From NCBI GenBank assembly GCA_963830165.1, contig CAWHKZ010000005.1, positions 682,001 through 746,000 of the forward strand: a stretch of 64,000 bases of DNA. Direction: 5' to 3'. The DNA comes from Bog-756 sp963830165 (lineage in GTDB: Bacteria > Actinomycetota > Acidimicrobiia > Acidimicrobiales > RAAP-2). A program made the translations under genes and the position numbers. The notes beneath the pieces were generated by a model. It was not told the origin of the DNA, made no database searches, and saw only the letters and a program-made list of their open reading frames with translations. Of this stretch, positions 1 through 9,286 are shown in pieces (the first letter of the stretch is position 1; each line of letters begins with the position of its first letter).

Positions 1-2
1 TC

Positions 3-2981
3 ACCTTCCTGGCCACGGACGTGGACCACGACGGAGGCAAGATCATCCTCACCGCCGGTGCCCCGTCGACCTCCGGCGACGACGAGCACCGCATGCTGCT
101 GTGCGTCCGCGAGGTCATGGACGCCGGCAACCGGCTGCCCATCCGCATCGGCGTCAACCGGGGGGCGGTCTTCGTCGGCGAGATCGGCCCCCACTACCGC
201 CGCACGTTCACCGTGATGGGCGATGCCGTCAACCTCGCCGCCCGCCTGATGGCCAGGGCCGGACCGGGCCAGATCGTGGTGTCACCCGATGTGCTGAGCC
301 GGTCGCGCACCTCCTTCGCCACCGAGGAGCTCGAGCCCTTCCTGGTCAAGGGGAAGGCCCGTCCCGTCCGCGCCTTCCTGCTCGGCGAGGTCGCCGGGGA
401 ACAGGAGCTCGAGACCGGCCACACGACCCCGTTCGTGGGCCGGGAGGCCGAGCTGGGCGTGCTGCGGAGCCATGCCGCGGAGGCCGCGGCCGGCGTCGGA
501 CGACTCGTGGAGCTCGTCGGGGAGCCCGGCTCGGGCAAGACCCGCCTGGTCGCCGAGCTGGAGGCCCAGGCGTCGGATCGACCTCTGTTGTCGTTGACCT
601 GCCAGCACTACGACGCCTCGACCGCGTACCACGTGGTCCGCCGGCTCCTCCGCCAGCTGCTCGGACTGCCAGCGCAGGGGAGCGACGAGACGGTGGTCGC
701 GCAGTTCCTGACGACGCTGGCCGACCGCGCCCCCGCGGTCCTGCCGTGGGCACCGCTCATCGCCCGGGCGATCGGCGTCACCGTGCCCGACACCGACGAG
801 ACGCGCGAGCTCGACGAGACGTTCGTGCGGCCGCGGCTCGCCCGGGCCGTCATGGACCTGCTGGCCGGCCTGCTGCCGGCCTCGGGCCTCCTCGTGATCG
901 ACGACGCCCAGTACATGGACGACGCATCGGCCGACCTGTTCCGGCACGTGTCGGAGGCGGTGGGGCTCACGTCGTGGCTGATCTGCATCGCCCGCCGCGA
1001 TGTCGGCGGCGGATTCGTGGCACCGGAAGGTGCGGAGCGGATCGAGCTCGGCCCCCTCGGCCGTACCTCGGCCCTCGAGCTGGTGCGCCGGGCGTCCGAG
1101 GGTTCGATGCTGTCGCCGCACCAGCTCGACACCATCGTGGACCGTTCGGCCGGGAACCCGCTCTTCCTCCGTGAGCTCCTGGCCGCTGCCGCACACCGGG
1201 GCGATGTCGACGGCCTCCCCGACACCATCGACGACGTGGTGGCCGCCCGCATAGACAGTCTGTCGAGCGACGACCGGTTCCTGCTCCGCCAGCTGTCCGT
1301 CCTGGGCCGGTCGTTCCCGCTCGAGGTGGCGCGCGACGCGCTCGACGAGGTACCGCACTCGTCGGACCCCGTGTGGCGCCGTCTCGACGAGTTCGTCGTG
1401 CGCGACGGCACCGGCCGGCTCGAGTTCCGCAGCGGGCTGCTGCGGGACAGTGCCTACGACGGCCTGTCGTTCCGGCAGCGCCGTCACATCCACCTCGCCG
1501 CCGGCAACGCGTTGCGCGACGGCGGCACGCCGGACCACGAGGCGTTTCCCGAACTCCTGTCGTTCCACTACCTCCATGCCCAGCAGTACGCGGAGGCATG
1601 GGAGTTCTCGCTGGTGGCGGCCGAGCGGGCGAAGGAGGTCCACGCCAACTTCGAAGCCGCGGAGTTCTTCGAGCGGGCGCTGGTGGCCGGACGCCGGTTG
1701 GACGACGTGTCGGCGGTGCAGCTCGCGTCGGTCTACGAGGAGCTGGGGGATGCCCAGGTGCGATCCGGTCGCTACGCGGCCGCGGCTTCCGCCTACCGGG
1801 CGGCCCGGCGCCTCGTCCACGGTGATCCGCCGGCGGAGGCCCGGGTGGTGCTCAAGCTGGCGCGCGTCCAGGGGTGGCTGGACCGGTACTCGACGGCACT
1901 GCGGTGGATCACCAAGGGACTGGGACTCCTGGAGGGCCTCGACGGAGGCGCACCGTCGAGCGAGCGGGCCCAGCTCCTCTGCTGGTACGGGAGGTTCTGC
2001 GAGGAGGCGGGCAACCACACACGGGCCATCTCGTGGTGCACGCGGGCCGCGGCCGAAGCCGAGGCCTGCGGCGACCGTGCGGTCCTGGCGGACGCGCTCC
2101 GCTTCATCGACTGGCCGACGATGGAGCTCGGTCAGCTCGACGACCAGTCCAACTCCGAGCGTGCCCTCGCCATCTACGAGGAGCTCGGTGACCTCACCGG
2201 CCAGGCGCACACCATGAACGTCCTGGGGGCCAACGCCTACTGGCGGGGGGACTGGGCCGGGGCACTGGACTTCTACCGGAAGTGCCTCGTCATCGACCGG
2301 CGCACCGGCAACCCCGTGAACGTCGCCTTCGGGCACCTCAACATCGGCGAGATCGCACTCGACCAGGGACGGCTCGACGACGCCGAGGGGGAGTTCACCG
2401 AGGCACTGCGCGAATGGAGGGCGTCCGGCTACCGGTCGGGCGTGGGCGCGGCGACCGCCATGCTGGCCAGGGTGGCCGGCAACCGCGGTCGGTTCGACGA
2501 GGCCGCGCAGCTGTTCGAGGACGCACTCGGCGAGTTCCGGGCCATCGGGAGCCACGTCGAGACGCTCGAGACCGAGGCCCGCCTGGCGGAGTGCCAGCTG
2601 CTCTCCGGCGACGCGGACCGGGCCGTCGCGACGGCCGACGCCGGGCTGGCCCAGGCCCGTGCGCTCGGTGGGGTGTCGGCCCAGCTGCCCCTGCTGCTGC
2701 GGGTGCGCGGCGCCGCACTGTTCCGGACGGGCGCGTACGACGAAGCGGTGGCGGCACTCGAGCAGAGCATGGACGCGGCGCGGTCCCGGAGCGCCGAGCA
2801 CGAGGTGGCCCTGACCGGGCAGCTGCTGGCCCGCGTGCTCTCGCGCGTCGACAGGGGTGCGGCGGCGGCGCAGCTCGCGGCGTCGTCGGAGGCCACACTG
2901 GCCAGGCTCGGGGTCGTGTGGTCCCCGGACCTGTTGGCGGAAAGAACGGCACCGGCCGTGGCCCTGACACCGCCAGGCTGA
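3..2981 (+). CDS. Adenylate/guanylate cyclase-domain, AAA ATPase and TPR regulator (5' partial)
   Basis: The reading frame is open from base 3, so the N-terminus lies outside the window. The first ~110 residues are the end of a class III nucleotide cyclase domain (GVNRGAVFVGEIG and MGDAVNLAARL). An AAA_16-type ATPase follows, with a Walker A GEPGSGKTR (about residue 165) and Walker B LLVIDDAQYMD. The remaining ~450 residues are helical, alanine-rich TPR-like repeats. This cyclase-AAA-TPR architecture is common in large actinobacterial signalling proteins of mostly unknown input. Whether the cyclase is active cannot be judged because the metal-binding aspartates lie upstream. Confidence 0.9.
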   Translation, partial: TFLATDVDHDGGKIILTAGAPSTSGDDEHRMLLCVREVMDAGNRLPIRIGVNRGAVFVGEIGPHYRRTFTVMGDAVNLAARLMARAGPGQIVVSPDVLSRSRTSFATEELEPFLVKGKARPVRAFLLGEVAGEQELETGHTTPFVGREAELGVLRSHAAEAAAGVGRLVELVGEPGSGKTRLVAELEAQASDRPLLSLTCQHYDASTAYHVVRRLLRQLLGLPAQGSDETVVAQFLTTLADRAPAVLPWAPLIARAIGVTVPDTDETRELDETFVRPRLARAVMDLLAGLLPASGLLVIDDAQYMDDASADLFRHVSEAVGLTSWLICIARRDVGGGFVAPEGAERIELGPLGRTSALELVRRASEGSMLSPHQLDTIVDRSAGNPLFLRELLAAAAHRGDVDGLPDTIDDVVAARIDSLSSDDRFLLRQLSVLGRSFPLEVARDALDEVPHSSDPVWRRLDEFVVRDGTGRLEFRSGLLRDSAYDGLSFRQRRHIHLAAGNALRDGGTPDHEAFPELLSFHYLHAQQYAEAWEFSLVAAERAKEVHANFEAAEFFERALVAGRRLDDVSAVQLASVYEELGDAQVRSGRYAAAASAYRAARRLVHGDPPAEARVVLKLARVQGWLDRYSTALRWITKGLGLLEGLDGGAPSSERAQLLCWYGRFCEEAGNHTRAISWCTRAAAEAEACGDRAVLADALRFIDWPTMELGQLDDQSNSERALAIYEELGDLTGQAHTMNVLGANAYWRGDWAGALDFYRKCLVIDRRTGNPVNVAFGHLNIGEIALDQGRLDDAEGEFTEALREWRASGYRSGVGAATAMLARVAGNRGRFDEAAQLFEDALGEFRAIGSHVETLETEARLAECQLLSGDADRAVATADAGLAQARALGGVSAQLPLLLRVRGAALFRTGAYDEAVAALEQSMDAARSRSAEHEVALTGQLLARVLSRVDRGAAAAQLAASSEATLARLGVVWSPDLLAERTAPAVALTPPG

Positions 2982-3007
2982 TGTGATTCCCACCCACCGT
3001 GGCCTTT

Positions 3008-3036
3008 GTGTGACGCTGGTGTGACATTGGTGCAAC
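3008..3036 (+). promoter_or_regulatory. Three 11-bp-phased direct repeats upstream of a promoter
   Basis: GTGTGAC occurs at 3008-3014 and 3019-3025, with a degenerate copy GTGCAAC at 3030-3036. Each starts 11 bp after the previous one, one helical turn, and the array ends 4 bp before a -35-like hexamer. This looks like an activator-binding array, but the regulator is unknown. Confidence 0.4.
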
Positions 3037-3040
3037 ATGA

Positions 3041-3069
3041 TTGCTCCTCGGTTGCACGCGACCTACAGT
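3041..3069 (+). promoter_or_regulatory. Candidate sigma-70-type promoter
   Basis: TTGCTC (3041-3046) and TACAGT (3064-3069) are separated by exactly 17 bp. The promoter would produce a leader of about 80 nt for the secreted protein gene starting at 3159. Confidence 0.5.
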
Positions 3070-3158
3070 GGCCCGACATCCAGGCAGGATGTAGGGGTTC
3101 GGCGGGCACGGCGGCGGCGGTGTGAGGACCTCTTTGCCAGAAGCGGAGGGCGGTCATC

Positions 3159-4796
3159 ATGGGCAGGAACATGAACTCATTCGTGAAGTCGCTGGGGATC
3201 GGCCTCGGGCTGGTCCTCGTGGCTGCGGTGGGGATCCCGGGCGTGTCGGCCGCTACGGGCACGCCTCTCTACCCGGAGTGCCCCGCCGCAGGGCCGGACT
3301 CCGGCTGCGGCGTGCTGATCACGGTGAACGCCAACGGATCGACGACCGTGGCGACCGACCCGTCCCAGCCCGCCCTCGACGGCGGGAGCGGCGTGCTGGT
3401 GGGCGTCGTCAACGACTCGAACACGACGGTGTCGGGCATCTCGGTGAGCGGCCCCGACTCCTTCGCCCTCGGCGGCAAGGGTGTCTGCACCGTCCACCCC
3501 AGCCCGTGCTTCTCGCCCACGGAGTTCGGCCCGACCGGATACGAGGGTCCCGGCACCACGGTGACGCCGACCGGCAGCTCGGACGGCACGGTCGGGTTCG
3601 TCGGGGGCATGGCACCCGAGGCCGGTACCTACTTCAGCCTGTCCGGGTCACCTCTGACCGTGTCCTCGGCCGATCTCGAGGCCGACATCAGCGTGGGCGC
3701 CACCGACGTCGCCCCCTACACGGGCATCCCGTTCAGCGGAGCGGTGGGTACCTTCGACGTGGGCAACTCCGACGACTCGCCGGTCGCGGACTTCAGCGCC
3801 ACGGTCGCGTGGGGCGACGGTTCGACGTCGGACGCCACGATCTCCCAGCCGGGCGGCCCGGGCTCGTCCTACGTGCTGACGGGCGACCACACCTACGCCA
3901 GCTCCGGCTCGTACACCGACACGGTGACCGTCGACGACACGGTGATCACGACCATGACCAACCAGGGGCAAGGGTCGGCCACGTCGGACGTCACCACGGA
4001 GCCGGTGTCGATCACGCCGGCCGCCGTCCCGGACCAGCTGGCGGGTAGCCCGTTCAGTGGCGAGGTCGCCACGTTCACCAGCCCGGTGGCGGGGGTCGTG
4101 GCCAGCGACTTCAGTGTCACGCTCGACTGGGGTGACGGAGGGTCGGGCCCCGGCACGATCACCCAGCCCGGCGGTCCGGGCACCCCGTTCGAGGTCAGCG
4201 GTTCGTACACGTGGGCCTCGAGCGGCCAGTACGACATCACGGTCGCGGTGACCTACGACGGCGTGACCGCCGACGGTCTGGTGCAGGTCGAGGTCGACGC
4301 CGCCCAGACCACGGTGCCGTGCACCGGCAGCTGCTCGGGCGGGGTCACGACGGATGTCCAGACGTCGACGGGTACCACGTCCAGTGGCAGCGGGTCGCTG
4401 TTCGTCTCGCTGTCCGACGGCTCGCTCGACTGCACGAGCGGCACCCCCTACGACTACGCCCCGCAGATCACCACGGTGTCGACCACCGGGGTCCCGCTCA
4501 ACGCGACGGTCAGGGTCCACGTGACCTTCCTGCGCGAGCACCTCCAGGGCCCCGCAGGTGCCCCGATCGAGGTCTGCTTCGCCTCGAACATCCAGTTCAC
4601 GACGCTGGGGGGCGGATCGGGAACCCCAGAGGTGATCGACGGCCAGGACTACTACGTCGGACTCCTCCCGAGGTGCGTGGCGACGAGCCCGCAGCGGTTC
4701 GGTCCCTGCCTCGGCCATGTCTCGGAGCCGGTGCCCGGTTGGAGGACCGTGGTCGAGAACGTCAAGTTCCCGGCCGGTGACCCGAAACAGAGGTAG
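3159..4796 (+). CDS. Secreted PKD-like repeat protein
   Basis: The 545-residue product has a Sec-type signal peptide (basic MGRNMNSFVKS, hydrophobic core, cleavage probably after GVSA near residue 30), so it should be exported. Two related Ig/PKD-like segments follow at roughly residues 180-280 and 290-375. Each contains WGDG followed by an S-G-x-Y 'tytvt' strand pattern, as in PKD folds. The C-terminal ~170 residues are Thr/Ser-rich with a few cysteines and no membrane anchor or sorting motif. AGCGGAGGG about 9 nt upstream supports the start at 3159; an internal ATG at 3171 is possible. A promoter and direct repeats lie just upstream. It is probably an adhesin or extracellular matrix protein, but the specific role is unknown. 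Confidence 0.8.
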   Translation: MGRNMNSFVKSLGIGLGLVLVAAVGIPGVSAATGTPLYPECPAAGPDSGCGVLITVNANGSTTVATDPSQPALDGGSGVLVGVVNDSNTTVSGISVSGPDSFALGGKGVCTVHPSPCFSPTEFGPTGYEGPGTTVTPTGSSDGTVGFVGGMAPEAGTYFSLSGSPLTVSSADLEADISVGATDVAPYTGIPFSGAVGTFDVGNSDDSPVADFSATVAWGDGSTSDATISQPGGPGSSYVLTGDHTYASSGSYTDTVTVDDTVITTMTNQGQGSATSDVTTEPVSITPAAVPDQLAGSPFSGEVATFTSPVAGVVASDFSVTLDWGDGGSGPGTITQPGGPGTPFEVSGSYTWASSGQYDITVAVTYDGVTADGLVQVEVDAAQTTVPCTGSCSGGVTTDVQTSTGTTSSGSGSLFVSLSDGSLDCTSGTPYDYAPQITTVSTTGVPLNATVRVHVTFLREHLQGPAGAPIEVCFASNIQFTTLGGGSGTPEVIDGQDYYVGLLPRCVATSPQRFGPCLGHVSEPVPGWRTVVENVKFPAGDPKQR

Positions 4797-4850
4797 GTCG
4801 GTTCGGATCCGTCACCGGCCGGGCGCAGCACCCGCAGGTGACGTCCGGTC

Positions 4851-5045
4851 GTGGACACCGTCCGCTGCCTGATCCTCACCGGACCCCCGGGCTCGGACAA
4901 GTCGACGGTGGGCGCCCCTCGTGGCACGCCGGTACGAACGCCGCCTCGACGCCCGCGCCACGGCCGAGCTCGCCGGGCGGCTGTTCGACGACGACCTGCT
5001 CCGGCTGGAGTCGGCCCGACACGTTCGGGGGTGGCGCACCTACTC
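4851..5045 (+). pseudogene. Remnant of a P-loop kinase-like gene, frameshifted
   Basis: From a GTG at 4851 the sequence reads as a nucleotide-kinase N-terminus, LILTGPPGSDKSTVGA. This is a Walker A in which the usual Gly before Lys is Asp. After position ~4912 the sensible reading moves to another frame (LVARRYERRLDARATAEL), which one extra C in the CCCC run at 4914-4917 would explain. The total length is under 70 codons, against ~170 for the family, so the middle of the domain is missing. It sits directly in front of the DUF899 gene and is probably not translated into a working enzyme. Confidence 0.4.
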
Positions 5046-5075
5046 TGTGTGTAGGCGGAGCGAGGAGGTCGATCG

Positions 5076-5795
5076 ATGGAGCACCACCGCACCGGAACCC
5101 GCGACGAGTGGCTCGAGGCCCGGCTCCGGCTGCTGACGGCCGAGAAGGAGCTGACCCGGCTGAACGACGACGTCGCCCGGCAGCGACAGGAATTGCCGTG
5201 GGTCCGCGTCGACGAGGACTACGTGTTCGACACCGAGATCGGCGAGGCCACGCTGGCCGATCTGTTCCGGGGCCGATCGCAACTGATCGTGTACCACTTC
5301 ATGTTCGGGCCCGACTGGACCGAAGGCTGCCCGAGCTGCTCCTCGGTGGCGGACGGCTTCGACGAGACGCAGCTGCACCTCCAGAACCACGACGTGGCGT
5401 TCACCGCCGTCTCCCGGGCCCCGCTCGAGAAGCTGCTCGCCTGCCGGGACCGGATGGGATGGGGCTTCCCCTGGGCGTCGTCGGGCCGGAGCGCCTTCAA
5501 CTTCGACTACGGCGTGTCGTTCACCGAGGAGTCGGTGGCGGGCGGCGGGTCGTACAACTTCCGGCCGCTGGACGGTTGGCAGCTCGATCCCGGGGAGCTC
5601 CCGTACGAGGGACCGGGTATGAGCTCGTTCTCGCGCCAGGACGGCGTCGTGTACCACACCTACTCCTGCTACGCGCGGGGGCTCGACGCACTGTGGACGA
5701 TGTGGCAGTGGCTCGACCGTGCCCCGCTCGGTCGCAACGAGGGGGACATGTCCTGGTTCCGACGTCACGACCTCTACGGGGACAGCCAGCGCTGA
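5076..5795 (+). CDS. DUF899 family thioredoxin-like protein
   Basis: The 239-residue product matches the DUF899 pattern: an N-terminal 'EWLEARLRLLTAEKELTR' helix, the LPWVRV(D)xDYVF strand, 'LIVYHFMFGPDW' and then GCPSCSS. DUF899 proteins have a thioredoxin-like fold; the CPSC here resembles a redox CxxC, but no activity is established. AGGAGG lies about 8 nt before the ATG. No export signal is visible, so it is probably cytosolic. It stands alone between a kinase remnant and a convergent gene. Confidence 0.85.
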   Translation: MEHHRTGTRDEWLEARLRLLTAEKELTRLNDDVARQRQELPWVRVDEDYVFDTEIGEATLADLFRGRSQLIVYHFMFGPDWTEGCPSCSSVADGFDETQLHLQNHDVAFTAVSRAPLEKLLACRDRMGWGFPWASSGRSAFNFDYGVSFTEESVAGGGSYNFRPLDGWQLDPGELPYEGPGMSSFSRQDGVVYHTYSCYARGLDALWTMWQWLDRAPLGRNEGDMSWFRRHDLYGDSQR

Positions 5796-5849
5796 CGGCG
5801 GGGGCGCGCCGGGCAGGACGGGTTCGGCTGTCGGACCCGCTCCCGGTCG

Positions 5850-6263
5850 TCAGGCGGTCACCGGAGGTGCGACGGTCCGTGGGGCGTGGTCGGGGCTGGG
5901 GTGGGCGACCGCCGACGTCCGTCCCTCGGTGACGATGCGGCGATGGGCCTCCTCCCAGGTCGGAAGGTCGGTGGAGTCCTGTTCCCAATGGGCGACGTGG
6001 GCCTCGTCGCACCAGTCGCGCAGGCGCGGCATGACCTCACCGTGGGCACCCGTGGTCATGTAGGCCCGCACGGCGGCACGATCGGTCCAGACGGTCCTGG
6101 TCCAGAACGTGTCGTTCGCCTCGGCCAAGAGGTCGAGCGCGAGGTTCCCCGGGGCGGTCGAGGCCTGGCCGTAGACATCGGTGACGGCGACCGAGAAGGG
6201 GTCGATGAACTCGGGCGACCTGACCCGGAGCCGGGTGACGGACACGAAGGGCATCCGAGCCAT
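5850..6263 (-). CDS. Antibiotic-biosynthesis-monooxygenase-like (dimeric α/β barrel) protein
   Basis: The 137-residue product begins MARMPFVSVTRLRVRS and contains 'NDTFWTRTVWTDRAAVRAYM', followed by 'WCDEAHVAHWEQ'. This pattern is typical of the ABM/DUF3291 dimeric ferredoxin-like superfamily. Members range from small monooxygenases to proteins with no known activity, and the substrate cannot be predicted. The C-terminal ~25 residues look disordered. The gene is followed 53 bp upstream on the same strand direction by the NTF2-like gene, so the two may be co-transcribed. Confidence 0.6.
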   Translation of the reverse strand: MARMPFVSVTRLRVRSPEFIDPFSVAVTDVYGQASTAPGNLALDLLAEANDTFWTRTVWTDRAAVRAYMTTGAHGEVMPRLRDWCDEAHVAHWEQDSTDLPTWEEAHRRIVTEGRTSAVAHPSPDHAPRTVAPPVTA

Positions 6264-6316
6264 GATCCCACGGGCACCGGTCCCGTGCCCGTGGACGGTC
6301 GGGAGGTGCGGAGCCG

Positions 6317-6643
6317 TTACGTGGCGAGGACGATGGCGACGGTCTGGACGGCGATCTTGCCGTCCCGCACGATGATGGTGTCGGTCCCGAAGGCGAAGCC
6401 GTCGGCCGTCCAGGTCACGTAGTACGTGCCGCCCTCGGTGTACGAGGCGGTCTTGACGTACCCGGGGAGCTGTCCCGCGGCCTCGAGGAACGGGCGGATG
6501 GCGTCGCGGCCCGTGGCCACTCCTCCGAGGTTGAGGATGAACACCGAGTCGTCGGTGTAGTCCTCCATCACCGCGTCGATGTCGCCGGACTGCAGCGCCG
6601 CCATGTGGCGGTCGATCACGGACTGGGTCTCGTCGCTGGTCAC
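6317..6643 (-). CDS. SnoaL/NTF2-like fold protein
   Basis: The 108-residue product has the NTF2-like pattern: 'VIDRHMAALQSGDIDAVMEDYTDDSVFIL', 'TGRDAIRPFLEAA', and terminal strands ending 'DGKIAVQTVAIVLAT'. Such proteins form α+β cones that act as isomerases, hydrolases or binding proteins. The GTG start at 6643 is chosen because GAAGGGG lies about 7 nt upstream and the fold begins directly after it. No pathway context identifies the ligand. Confidence 0.75.
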   Translation of the reverse strand: MTSDETQSVIDRHMAALQSGDIDAVMEDYTDDSVFILNLGGVATGRDAIRPFLEAAGQLPGYVKTASYTEGGTYYVTWTADGFAFGTDTIIVRDGKIAVQTVAIVLAT

Positions 6644-6758
6644 ATGGGCCCCTTCGCTCGGGGGCGCCCCTCGGCGCCCCGGTCGAGCGCCATTGTGCAC
6701 CATCGGCGCCGCGCCGTACCGCACCCGGGGAGAGGGCCGGCTGGCCGGGTGGGCCGGG

Positions 6759-8120
6759 TCACCGGGTGGGGGCGGAAAGGTAGCCCGGGTTGGCCACCAG
6801 GAGCTGATCGCGCGCCGCCGTGGCCAGGGCGCGTCCCAGTGGCTCCAGGTCGTCGTCGAATCGGCCCCCTCGGATTGCGACGGACAGTCCGGCATCGTCG
6901 GCGAACCCGAGACCGTCCAGTCGGTCGACGTGGTCCCGGGCCAGCGCCGGGCCGAGGCGCAGCTCCCGCTCGACCATGGCGAGGGCATTGGCGGCCACCC
7001 GGGCGTCGAACCGGGCCCGCCCTCCGCCCGCGCCGTCCCGCGTCCCCTCGAGGTACTCGCGGACGGCCTCGACCAGCTCGGCGCTGGTGGGCCGGCCGAA
7101 CGGCGGCAGCACCGCCGGCGGAGGGGGCTCGGGGTCTGGGGCCACCCCGTCGACGTCGGACGTCGCTCCGAGGAGGGCCAGCAGGTCCCACTCGCTCTCG
7201 CAGACCCGCCGCCCGATGGCCGCCAGCTCCACCGACCGACTGGCGCCGCCGAGGTGGGTGGCGGCCTGCAGGGCGCAGATGACGGCCCACTTGACCGTGG
7301 CGTACACCTGCCACCAGCGGATCCGTTCCGGTCCGACGTGGTCGCCGCCGGCTTCCGTGTAGGCCTCCACCAGATCGGTGGGGTCGCCGAAACCACCGAC
7401 GACCCCGGGACCACCGAAGCGCCAGGCCGGTGCGCAGAGCCAGCCCAGGTCCTCGGCCGGGTCGCCCACGTGGGCGAGCTCCCAGTCGAGGACGGCACGC
7501 AGCCCGTCGGGCCCGACGAGCAGGTTGCCCATCCGGAAGTCGCCGTGGACCGCGACCCGCGGCCCGGGGTCCGACCGGTGGAGCTGGAGCCACCGCGCGC
7601 CCAGCTCGACCGCCGGTCGGGACTCGCCCAGGTCGTCGAGGAGGGGCAGTGGATCGCCCAGCGGATCCCGGCGGGGCAGGCCGGGGACGTCGTCGGGCGG
7701 GATCCGGTGCACGGCGGCCAGTGCCGCGCCGCACTGGGCCGTCAGGTCGGCCCGGGCGGCCGCCCATTCCGGGTCCCGGAGCAGCTTGCGCGGGATCGTC
7801 TCGCCCTCGAGCCGCTCGACCACCAGCCAGCCCGCGGCGAGTCCGCCGGCCGCTCCGGCCGCCACGACCCCGGGGACCGGCACGCCCGCGGCCCGGGCGG
7901 CGGCCAGGAGGGTCGCCTCGACCGCCATGCGACTCCCCGGCGCGACCGCGCTGTCGCGCTCCTGCTGGAGGATGAGCGCCCGGACGGTCCCGTCCGGGCG
8001 CTCGAGGTCGAACGAGTTCGTGATCCTGGAGGCCCCGCCGGACAGTCGGTCCAGCCGGTGGACGGTACCGCCGAGGACCCGGCCGAGCGTCTCGGCCACC
8101 TCCGCCGGGGAGGGACCCAC
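6759..8120 (-). CDS. Phosphotransferase (APH/ACAD10-like kinase fold) with C-terminal DUF6285-like region
   Basis: The 453-residue product has an aminoglycoside-phosphotransferase-type kinase fold. It contains the catalytic HGDFRMGNLL motif, then LDWELAHVGDPAEDLGWLC. These features match acyl-CoA-linked APH-like kinases more than antibiotic-resistance enzymes. The last ~110 residues, after a proline-rich linker, form a helical domain resembling DUF6285. The GTG start at 8120 overlaps the stop of the upstream gene (taGTG), indicating translational coupling. The pair may act on one lipid-like substrate, which is inference. Confidence 0.8.
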   Translation of the reverse strand: MGPSPAEVAETLGRVLGGTVHRLDRLSGGASRITNSFDLERPDGTVRALILQQERDSAVAPGSRMAVEATLLAAARAAGVPVPGVVAAGAAGGLAAGWLVVERLEGETIPRKLLRDPEWAAARADLTAQCGAALAAVHRIPPDDVPGLPRRDPLGDPLPLLDDLGESRPAVELGARWLQLHRSDPGPRVAVHGDFRMGNLLVGPDGLRAVLDWELAHVGDPAEDLGWLCAPAWRFGGPGVVGGFGDPTDLVEAYTEAGGDHVGPERIRWWQVYATVKWAVICALQAATHLGGASRSVELAAIGRRVCESEWDLLALLGATSDVDGVAPDPEPPPPAVLPPFGRPTSAELVEAVREYLEGTRDGAGGGRARFDARVAANALAMVERELRLGPALARDHVDRLDGLGFADDAGLSVAIRGGRFDDDLEPLGRALATAARDQLLVANPGYLSAPTR

Positions 8121-9115
8121 TACTCGACGGCGACGGCTGGCCTCCCGCCGCCGTCCAGCTGGTGGAGGTACTCGGCGATCCCGGTACCCGAGCGGGTGGG
8201 GCCGTCCCCGAGGAGGGTCCACCGGGCGAGTCCCTCGTTGATCAGGGTCCCCGAGGGGCGGCCGATGTCGGCGACGCGTAGGACGTCGCCGCGCAACGCG
8301 TACTCGACGCCGCGTCTGTCGACGACGGTGAGGTGCACCGTCCGGTGGGTGAGGCCGTCGGCGGCCACCTCGGTCCGCAGGCGCCATTCGGCGACGCTCG
8401 AGACGGTGCCGTCGTCGTACACCCACCCCCGGTGGAGGTCGCCGAGGTCGGTGCCGAGCCGGATGCCCCCGAAGTGGAGCCGCTCGTCGACGTTGATGCT
8501 GAACCACCGCCACATGGGCGGGCCGCCCCAGTTCCTGGGTCCCCACGAGCGGTCGCGGTTGCCGAGGGCACCGTCCCAGGCGTGGCGGACGCCGTCGACC
8601 TCGATCCACCCCGTCCATGTGCCCGCCTGCTCGAGGTGGCCCTTGCCGGTGGTGCCGGCGGCGGCGGCCGACTCGGCCGAGTTGCGGCGGGCCGCCGCCT
8701 GCCCGTCGGTCCCGACGGGCGGGGTGAGCGAGTCGAACCGGAGGTCGAGGCGCACGTGGGCGTCGTGGTCCGAGCCGGAACCGCGCGTGCAGGGGCGTAC
8801 CGCCACCGGGGCGTCCATGGTCAGGCGCCACGTCCGGACGGCCTCGAGCAGCTCGTAGCGGACGGCGCCCACGTCGAGGACCGTGTCGACCATCCCGTGC
8901 TGGGGCCTGTCGGCGCGGTACTCACCGAGATCGCCATCCGGGAGCCAGACCGACAGTCCGACGTCCATGGTCCCCTCGTTGGGTCGGATGCCGATGCGGG
9001 TGAACAGGCCGGAGTCGGACCCGGCGTCGTAGCCGTTGAAGTAGTACGACTCGCTCCAGGCCGGGTCGGCCTCGACCGGGTGACCGAGGTCGTGTCGCGG
9101 GTCGAGTATCGGCAC
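8120..9115 (-). CDS. Hydroxyneurosporene-synthase/AttH-like (lipocalin-fold) protein
   Basis: The 331-residue product is rich in Trp, Arg and Gly and has a two-half β-barrel look: 'ESYYFNGYDAGSDSGLFTRIGIRPNEG' near the N-terminus and 'NRDRSWGPRNWG' in the middle. This resembles the CrtC/AttH-type lipocalin-like families and DUF7064/7065-type proteins. Function is unassigned. The GTG start at 9115 is preferred because AAGGATGGGG lies just upstream. The gene overlaps the start of the phosphotransferase, a pairing I believe recurs in actinobacteria, although I cannot verify that here. Confidence 0.55.
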   Translation of the reverse strand: MPILDPRHDLGHPVEADPAWSESYYFNGYDAGSDSGLFTRIGIRPNEGTMDVGLSVWLPDGDLGEYRADRPQHGMVDTVLDVGAVRYELLEAVRTWRLTMDAPVAVRPCTRGSGSDHDAHVRLDLRFDSLTPPVGTDGQAAARRNSAESAAAAGTTGKGHLEQAGTWTGWIEVDGVRHAWDGALGNRDRSWGPRNWGGPPMWRWFSINVDERLHFGGIRLGTDLGDLHRGWVYDDGTVSSVAEWRLRTEVAADGLTHRTVHLTVVDRRGVEYALRGDVLRVADIGRPSGTLINEGLARWTLLGDGPTRSGTGIAEYLHQLDGGGRPAVAVE

Positions 9116-9286
9116 GACCCCATCCTTGCCGCTCCGGGGTCCCCGGACAACGGACGGCTCGCCATCCGACGGGGGGTGTGGCCGGGGAGGCCGTCCTCCT
9201 TCCGCCTCGACGTTCCGCCGCCGGTGGTACCCGGGCCGGGCAGACTGGAGCCGATCCGGAGCACTGACCGATCGAGAGGCGACGCG

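Noticed and set aside
282..3038. A 918-codon open frame opposite the cyclase/AAA/TPR gene
   Set aside because: It mirrors the codon pattern of the real gene; no recognisable domain, only Arg/Gly/Val/His-rich filler from high-GC third positions.
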